A stretch of DNA of 36,808 bases, taken from Longimicrobiaceae bacterium (GTDB taxonomy: Bacteria > Gemmatimonadota > Gemmatimonadetes > Longimicrobiales > Longimicrobiaceae). Under the pieces are notes generated by a model. The model made no database searches. It saw only the letters and a program-made list of their open reading frames with translations, and had not been told where the DNA came from. The stretch covers positions 1 to 36,808 of the forward strand of contig JASLAX010000077.1 of NCBI GenBank assembly GCA_030146875.1, in the 5' to 3' direction. Positions 32,042 through 36,808 of this stretch are shown in pieces; position 1 is the first letter of the stretch, and each line of letters begins with the position of its first letter. A program made the position numbers and the translations under genes.

Positions 32042-34023
32042 GCACCGATCGCGGGCCGGCACCGGGCGCGCTCCGTGTCCTCCTGGTCGAGGACAACCCG
32101 TGCGACGTCCTGGTCGTGCAGGCGCTCGTGGCGGCTGTGGCGGCTCCTCGCATCGCGCTGCTCCAGGCCGGCTCCCTCGCCGAGGCGAGGGCGGTGCTGG
32201 CGGGGGAGTGGGTGGACGCGGTGCTCCTGGACCTCTCCCTGCCCGACGCCGTCGACATGGAGGCGCTCCAGGCGCTGCACGACCACCATCCCTGCGTGCC
32301 CGTCGTGGTGCTCACCGGTCGCGACGACGCCGAGACCGGGATGCGGGCGCTTCAGCTCGGGGCCCAGGACTACCTCCGCAAGGCCGGCACGGAGCCCGAG
32401 GTGCTCGCGCGGTCCCTCCGCTACGCGGTCGAGCGCTTCCGCCTGCTGGGCGCGTTGCGCGGGGAGCTCGGAAGGCGCGAGGCGGCGGAGGCGCTGGCGC
32501 GCGGGCGCGAGGAGGGGCGCGAGCGTGCCCTCTCGCTCCTGCGCGCCACCATGGAGGCGACGGCCGACGGGATCCTCGTGGTGGACACCGAGCGGCGGGT
32601 CTCCGGCTCCAACCTGCAGTACGTGCGGATGTGGGGAGTGGCGGAGCCCCTGCCCGGCATGGCGGACGACCGCGCGCTGCTGGAGAGCATCCGCGAGCAG
32701 GTGCTGGACTTCGAGGGATTCCGCACCCGCGTCGACGAGCTGTACGCCACCCCCGCGGCCGAGGCCTCCGACGTGGTGGAGCTCACCGGAGGGCGCTTCT
32801 TCGAGCGGTATACCCGCCCGCAGACCATCGCGGGCGAGATCGTGGGCAGGGTCTGGAGCTTCCGGGACGTGACGGACCGCCTGCACCTGGAGGCGCGCGT
32901 CCGCCACGAGGAGAAGATGGAAGCGGTGGGCCGGCTGGCCGGGGGGATCGCGCACGACTTCAACAACGTGCTCACCACGATCAAGGGAACCACCGCGCTG
33001 CTCCTCGCCGACCTGCCCGCGGGCTCCGCGCTTCTGGAGGACCTGGAGGCGATCGCGGGCGCCGCCGACCGGGCGGCCTCCCTCACCGGCCAGCTCCTGG
33101 CGCTGGGCCGGCGGCAGGTGCTGCACCCCACGACCGTCCACCTCAACGACCTCGTCTCCGCGAGCGCGAAGGTGCTCGCGCGGATGCTGGGCGACCGGGT
33201 CCGGATCGTCACTCGGCTCGACCCGGCGCTGGGCCGGGTGCGCGTGGACGCCGAGCAGATCCACCAGGTTCTGGTGAGCCTGGCGCTGAACGCCCGCGAT
33301 GCCATGGCCGGAGGCGGCACCCTCACCCTGCAGACCCGCAACCTCGCCCCCGCGGACGAAGGCGCCCGCGGCGTGGCGCACCCCGTGCTCGGCGCCGTCC
33401 AGCTCCTGGTCCGCGACACCGGCCACGGGATGTCCCCCGAGGTGCAGGACCGGATCTTCGAACCGTTCTTCACCAGCCGCCCCAATGCCACCGGGCTCGG
33501 CCTCGCCACCGCGTACGGCGTCGTGGAGCAGAGCGGTGGCCTGCTGACGGTGTCGAGCGCGCCGGCGGCGGGGGCGACGTTCTCGCTCGCGTTCCCGCGG
33601 CTGGCCGAGGAGCCCGCCCCGCCCGCCGCCGCGCGCGGCGAGCCGGGGACGTCCACGGTGCTCCTGGTCGACGACGAGGAGCCGGTGCGAAACCTCGTCG
33701 CCCGCATCCTCCAGCGCGGCGGGCACCACGTGCTCCGGGCGGCCGGCGGAGAGGAGGCGATGCGCGTGGCGGAGGCGCACCCCGGGCGCATCCACCTGCT
33801 GCTCACCGACGTGATCATGCCGGGCCTGACCGGCCCACGCCTGGCGGAGCGGCTCTGCGCGGTCCGCACCGGCCTGCGGGTGCTGTTCATGTCCGGGTAC
33901 ACGGAGGAGGAGATCCCCGCGGACAGCCTCCCCGCGGGCGCGCTGGGGCTGCTCCAGAAGCCCTTCGAGCCGCACGAGCTGCTCTCGCGGGTGCGGCACT
34001 GCCTCTCCGACCCCCTGGGCTGA
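32038..34023 (+). CDS. REC-PAS-HisKA-HATPase-REC histidine kinase
   Basis: 661 residues. It begins with a receiver (VLLVEDNPCDVLVV; D65 in VLLDLSLPDAVDM; LTGRDD; YLRKAGT), so the kinase is controlled by an input phosphate. A coiled linker and a PAS domain (about 175-290; GILVVDTERRVSGSN) follow. The histidine motif GIAHDFNNVLTTIKG has H306; the ATPase has LALNARDAM, DTGHGMSPE and ATGLGLATAYGVV. A terminal receiver has VDDEEP, D591 in LLLTDVIMPGLTG and Lys in LLQKPFEP. The start is GTG at 32038, overlapping the previous stop as GTGA; it is the last gene of the plus-strand series and a hairpin overlaps its stop codon. Confidence 0.9.
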   Translation: MSTDRGPAPGALRVLLVEDNPCDVLVVQALVAAVAAPRIALLQAGSLAEARAVLAGEWVDAVLLDLSLPDAVDMEALQALHDHHPCVPVVVLTGRDDAETGMRALQLGAQDYLRKAGTEPEVLARSLRYAVERFRLLGALRGELGRREAAEALARGREEGRERALSLLRATMEATADGILVVDTERRVSGSNLQYVRMWGVAEPLPGMADDRALLESIREQVLDFEGFRTRVDELYATPAAEASDVVELTGGRFFERYTRPQTIAGEIVGRVWSFRDVTDRLHLEARVRHEEKMEAVGRLAGGIAHDFNNVLTTIKGTTALLLADLPAGSALLEDLEAIAGAADRAASLTGQLLALGRRQVLHPTTVHLNDLVSASAKVLARMLGDRVRIVTRLDPALGRVRVDAEQIHQVLVSLALNARDAMAGGGTLTLQTRNLAPADEGARGVAHPVLGAVQLLVRDTGHGMSPEVQDRIFEPFFTSRPNATGLGLATAYGVVEQSGGLLTVSSAPAAGATFSLAFPRLAEEPAPPAAARGEPGTSTVLLVDDEEPVRNLVARILQRGGHHVLRAAGGEEAMRVAEAHPGRIHLLLTDVIMPGLTGPRLAERLCAVRTGLRVLFMSGYTEEEIPADSLPAGALGLLQKPFEPHELLSRVRHCLSDPLG

Positions 34024-34043
34024 GGCGGGGCGCACCCCGCCTC
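34022..34043 (+). terminator. Hairpin at the end of the phosphorelay operon
   Basis: A perfect 9-bp stem, GAGGCGGGG with CCCCGCCTC, and a CGCA loop, beginning inside the TGA stop of the last kinase gene. No T-tract follows, so it may stabilise the transcript end or act with Rho. Confidence 0.5.
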
Positions 34044-34363
34044 CGAGTCGCAGCTCCCCGCCACGTCGAGTCCGCTGCGCGATCCGCCGGGCAGTGAACG
34101 GAAACCAGACGCGCCCACAAAACCGTGCCCCCGCAAGGGTTGCAGCCACGGGACCGCTCCCGCGCGGCAAGATCCCGGACGAACCACGGCCGCCGTACAC
34201 GGCGGGTGCAATCAGGCTAAGTCCTTTCCTGGTGATAGTTTGAGCCTGGTGGGGCCGTTGGGTGCGACTCCTGCCCTACCATCTCTCGTGCCGAGCATCG
34301 GCACGGTCGTCTCTCCGCCCGCTTCCGGGCTCCTTCGTACCGCACCCAGCAAGGAACGCTCTG
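34044..34363. other. Intergenic region before the secreted subunit-like gene
   Basis: No gene on either strand. The stretch 34208-34245 is markedly less GC-rich than its surroundings and contains GATAGT near 34235, a possible -10 element for the downstream gene, with a long 5' leader of about 120 nt. No convincing -35 hexamer is visible. Confidence 0.3.
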
Positions 34364-34843
34364 ATGAAGATCCTCCGCTCCATCCTCCCGGCCGCCGCCC
34401 TCGTGCTCGTCACCGCCGGCGGCGCCGCCGCCCAGGCCACCCAGGAAGTCGGGTTCGAGGTCCAAGCCATCAACCAGATCGCGTTCTCCGGCTCGCCGTC
34501 GCTCGTCATCACGAGCTCCACGGCGGGGAGCGCCCCCACGGCGGCCACCGCCAGCGGGACGTACGCCGTCACGACCAACGAGGTGGACCGGAAGATCACC
34601 GCGCAGATCGAGCTGGCGATGCCGGCCGGGGTGAGCCTGTCCACGACGCTGGCGGCGCCCAGCGGCGGGACGAGCGCCGGCGCCGTGACGCTGGGCATCA
34701 CCGCTCAGGACGTGGTGACCGGGATCAGCACGGTGGACGTCTCCGGGCTGAGCGTCACCTACACCCTCTCCGCCACCTCGGCGGCCGGTGTCGTCCCCGC
34801 CGGCACGCGCATCGTGACCTACACCATCACGGCGGGCGTCTGA
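34364..34843 (+). CDS. Secreted beta-rich subunit-like protein
   Basis: 159 residues with a signal peptide (MKILRSILPAAALVLVTAGGAAAQA). The mature protein is Thr/Ser/Val/Ala-rich with alternating strands (QEVGFEVQAINQIAFSG, SLVITSSTAG, SVTYTLSATSAAGV, RIVTYTITAGV), no cysteine, and a final edge-strand-like C-terminus. This fits a fimbrial or surface-fibre subunit (DUF4402-like or pilin-like), but the family is inferred from composition and neighbours only. AAGGAA lies about 8 nt before the ATG. A large hairpin separates it from the chaperone-like gene 61 bp downstream. Confidence 0.7.
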   Translation: MKILRSILPAAALVLVTAGGAAAQATQEVGFEVQAINQIAFSGSPSLVITSSTAGSAPTAATASGTYAVTTNEVDRKITAQIELAMPAGVSLSTTLAAPSGGTSAGAVTLGITAQDVVTGISTVDVSGLSVTYTLSATSAAGVVPAGTRIVTYTITAGV

Positions 34844-34854
34844 CCCACACGTCG

Positions 34855-34881
34855 GGAGCGCCGGCCGAGTGCCGGCGCTCC
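34855..34881 (+). terminator. Hairpin between subunit and chaperone-like genes
   Basis: A perfect 11-bp stem, GGAGCGCCGGC (34855-34865) with GCCGGCGCTCC (34871-34881), and a 5-nt loop, 11 bp past the subunit stop. No T-tract follows. It may partly stop transcription or protect the upstream message, giving more subunit than assembly protein. Confidence 0.55.
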
Positions 34882-34904
34882 GGGCCCATTCCGCAAGGAT
34901 CGAT

Positions 34905-35714
34905 ATGCAGCTCCGCAGCACGGTGGCCGCTCTGGCGGCCCTTGTCGTTTCCATGGGGGCCGTACGTGCGGCCGCGTCCCAGATCACCGTGGTGGGCTCC
35001 GTCGTGGAGGAGCACCGGGCCACCGCAGGCGAGACCCGCAGCGGCACCGTCCGCCTGCGCAACGCCGGGGCGGCCCCGGCCCGGGCGCGCGTCTACCTCA
35101 CCGACTACGCGTTCACGGCGGACGGGCTGACCGCCTACGGACCAGCCGGGGGCTCGCCGCGCTCGAGCGCCCGGTGGGTGACCTTCTCCCCGTCGAGCGT
35201 GGAGATCCCCGCCCTGGGCGAGGCGACCGTCACCTACACCGTCAGCGTCCCCGCGGCGCTGGCAACGCGCGGGACGTTCTGGAGCATGCTGATGGTCGAG
35301 GGGGAGGGGGTCGCCGCCGCCGGTGCCGCTGCCCGCGGCGCGCGCGTGCAGGTGGGCGTCGGAGCCGCCGTGCGCCACGGGGTGCAGATCGCGACCACGG
35401 TGGGGCAGGGGAGCCGCCTGGCCGGGTTCCAGGCCCCCCGGGTCGCCGGCGTCGGCGCGCGGCGCCGGCTGGAGGTCGACGTGACGAACGCGGGCGAGCT
35501 CGCGTACCGCCCGATGGTCCGGCTGGAGCTCTTCGACGCCGCGGGAACGCAGGTCCGCACCCTCCAGTCGCAGCGCGGCCTGCTGTACCCGGGGACCTCG
35601 CTGCGGCAGACGTTCGAGATCGGCGCGCTCCCGCCCGGCACCTACCAGGCCCTCGTCACGGCGGACACCGGCGACGACGACGTCTTCGCCGGCCAGTACG
35701 TCGTGCGGCTCTGA
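34905..35714 (+). CDS. Periplasmic two-domain Ig-like protein, chaperone-like
   Basis: 269 residues with a signal peptide (MQLRSTVAALAALVVSMGAVRAAAS). Two beta-sandwich domains are visible. The first (about 26-135) runs VVEEHRATAGETRSGTVRLRNAGAAPARARVYLTDY, typical of proteins that fix a strand of a partner. The second (about 180-265) runs LEVDVTNAGELAYRPMVRLELFDAAG, IGALPPGTYQALVTADTG. The layout recalls PapD-like chaperones and the DUF916-type proteins of surface complexes. AAGGAT precedes the ATG by 4 nt. Its stop overlaps the start of the next gene (TGATG), and the subunit-like gene lies upstream, which supports a role in surface-fibre assembly (inference). Confidence 0.7.
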   Translation: MQLRSTVAALAALVVSMGAVRAAASQITVVGSVVEEHRATAGETRSGTVRLRNAGAAPARARVYLTDYAFTADGLTAYGPAGGSPRSSARWVTFSPSSVEIPALGEATVTYTVSVPAALATRGTFWSMLMVEGEGVAAAGAAARGARVQVGVGAAVRHGVQIATTVGQGSRLAGFQAPRVAGVGARRRLEVDVTNAGELAYRPMVRLELFDAAGTQVRTLQSQRGLLYPGTSLRQTFEIGALPPGTYQALVTADTGDDDVFAGQYVVRL

Positions 35715-36808
35715 TGATCCTACGCCGCGCGGGGGCGGCGGCTCTCGTGCTGGCCGTGGTGGCGCCCGCCGCTGCGGCCCCGGCGCAGGCGGTTCGCGTG
35801 GAGCGGGCCGGAGCGGCGCGGCTGGAGGTGGACCCGGGGGCGCGGATCACGGTGGTCTTCCGCGTGACCCCGGCCTCCGCCCCGGCCCGCATCGCCGCGC
35901 CGGCCGGCTGGACCGCCGGGGGAGCCGCGCCGGCCGGCGCGAGCGTGCGCCTCGTCCCCCTCGCCGTCCCGCGCTCCGCGCGTGCGGGCGCCTACGTCGT
36001 GCGGCTCTCCACCGGGCCCGGCCCGGGAGCCACCGACTCGGTGCGGGTGGTGGTCCGCCCCCGCCGCGACGTCGCCGCGTCGCTCACGTCGGCCCCGCGC
36101 CACGCGGCGGCGGGGGGGGAGTACGTCCTGGCCTTCCGCGTCTCCAACCACGGGAACGTGCCTGCGCGGCTGCGCCTGGAGGCGCAGTCGCGCGCGGGCT
36201 TCCCCGCGGTCCCCTCACCGGCGGCCGTGGACCTGGCGCCCGGGGCCGCCGCGGAGGTGGGTGTGCGCGTCGGCACCCCCGCGGCGCTCGGCGCGCGGCT
36301 CGTCCACCGGGTGGTCCTCCGCGCGATGGTGGGCGGCGATACCGTCGCCACCGCGGAGGCTCGCGTGGTGGTCCTCCCCCGCGGGGGGGTCTCGGCGCGC
36401 GGCACCGCTCCCCATTCGGCCGCCGCGGTGACGCTGCGCGCGGGCGGCACCGCCCCGGGCCTCCCCGCGGCGGTCACCGCCTCTGCACCGCTGAGCCGCG
36501 ATGGACGGTCGCGGGCGGAGCTGGTCTTCCGCGGGGCGGGCGCCGCCGAGGGCGCCCTGGGCGAGCGCGACGAGCGCTACCTGGCGGTGCGCGGCCCCGG
36601 CTTCCAGGCGCGTGCCGGGGATGGGACCTGGGCGGTGGGAGCGTTCGCCGGCGATCGGCGCGCGCTGCAAGGCGCCGGCGGCTCGGTTCGCGCCGGAATG
36701 GCCACGTTCGAGGCGTTCGCCGCCGCGGACCGCCGCTCACGCGCCTCCGCGGGATACGCGGGCGCCTCCGCGCGCGTGGGCGGCGGCGCCACCGGCGCCG
36801 GGCTCCGC
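35714..36808 (+). CDS. Large exported protein with Ig-like N-terminus (runs off right edge)
   Basis: 365 codons are visible and the frame is still open at the window end. The signal peptide is MILRRAGAAALVLAVVAPAAAAPAQA. Residues about 27-110 and 115-215 look like two Ig/NEW3-like beta domains (RITVVFRVTPASAPA; EYVLAFRVSNHGNVPARLRLEAQSRAGF). From about 240 on the sequence becomes Gly/Ala-rich with alternating short strands (AGDGTWAVGAFAGDRRALQGAGG, ATFEAFAAADRRSRASAGYAGASARVGGG), as in an outer-membrane barrel. This would suit an usher-like protein, but no usher signature is seen in the visible part. It overlaps the chaperone-like gene by one base. Confidence 0.65.
   Translation, partial: MILRRAGAAALVLAVVAPAAAAPAQAVRVERAGAARLEVDPGARITVVFRVTPASAPARIAAPAGWTAGGAAPAGASVRLVPLAVPRSARAGAYVVRLSTGPGPGATDSVRVVVRPRRDVAASLTSAPRHAAAGGEYVLAFRVSNHGNVPARLRLEAQSRAGFPAVPSPAAVDLAPGAAAEVGVRVGTPAALGARLVHRVVLRAMVGGDTVATAEARVVVLPRGGVSARGTAPHSAAAVTLRAGGTAPGLPAAVTASAPLSRDGRSRAELVFRGAGAAEGALGERDERYLAVRGPGFQARAGDGTWAVGAFAGDRRALQGAGGSVRAGMATFEAFAAADRRSRASAGYAGASARVGGGATGAGLR

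Overview
The window looks like chromosomal DNA from a very GC-rich Gram-negative bacterium. Nearly every third codon position is G or C, and there are several Lol/Sec-type lipoproteins and periplasmic proteins. The mix of hybrid histidine kinases, a giant RHS protein, a LodA/LodB pair and a GxxExxY gene flanked by CGCGGAG repeats resembles Gemmatimonadota of the Longimicrobium type. That taxonomic guess is inference. No rRNA, tRNA, CRISPR array, phage gene or recognisable transposase was seen.

Region 1 (1-4.96 kb): the 5' end of a secreted protein leaving the left edge, a class V PLP-dependent aminotransferase-fold enzyme, a GxxExxY (PD-(D/E)XK-like) gene between 40-bp inverted repeats, queG (epoxyqueuosine reductase), and an M23 peptidase lipoprotein. 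A 56-bp piece of queG recurs on the far side of the peptidase gene as a remnant.

Region 2 (4.96-14.8 kb, all minus strand): a 2145-residue surface protein with a PKD domain, six NHL repeats, YD repeats and an RHS core (teneurin-like order). Upstream of it is a translationally coupled LodA-like quinoprotein oxidase and LodB-like flavoprotein pair.

Region 3 (15.5-22.5 kb): a sigma54-dependent response regulator; a degenerate HD-GYP response regulator with a small secreted protein; a canonical HD-GYP response regulator coupled to a lone receiver; and a zinc-metalloprotease-like lipoprotein.

Region 4 (23.3-34.0 kb): a dense phosphorelay locus. It begins with a membrane hybrid histidine kinase closed by a strong terminator and a minus-strand receiver. 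Head-to-head with that receiver runs a tight plus-strand series: Hpt protein, MHYT-like membrane kinase, a hidden 47-codon gene, receiver, hybrid kinase with two receivers, and a receiver-PAS-kinase-receiver protein. From the MHYT kinase onward every gene overlaps the next by 1 or 4 nt. No DNA-binding output domain is encoded in this locus. Signal therefore probably leaves through the lone receivers and Hpt protein, possibly to the sigma54 or HD-GYP regulators nearby (inference).

Region 5 (34.3 kb to the right edge): a secreted beta-rich subunit-like protein, an 11-bp-stem hairpin, a two-domain Ig-like chaperone-like protein, and a coupled large exported protein that runs off the window. Together they look like a surface-fibre (chaperone-usher-like) assembly locus of unfamiliar type.
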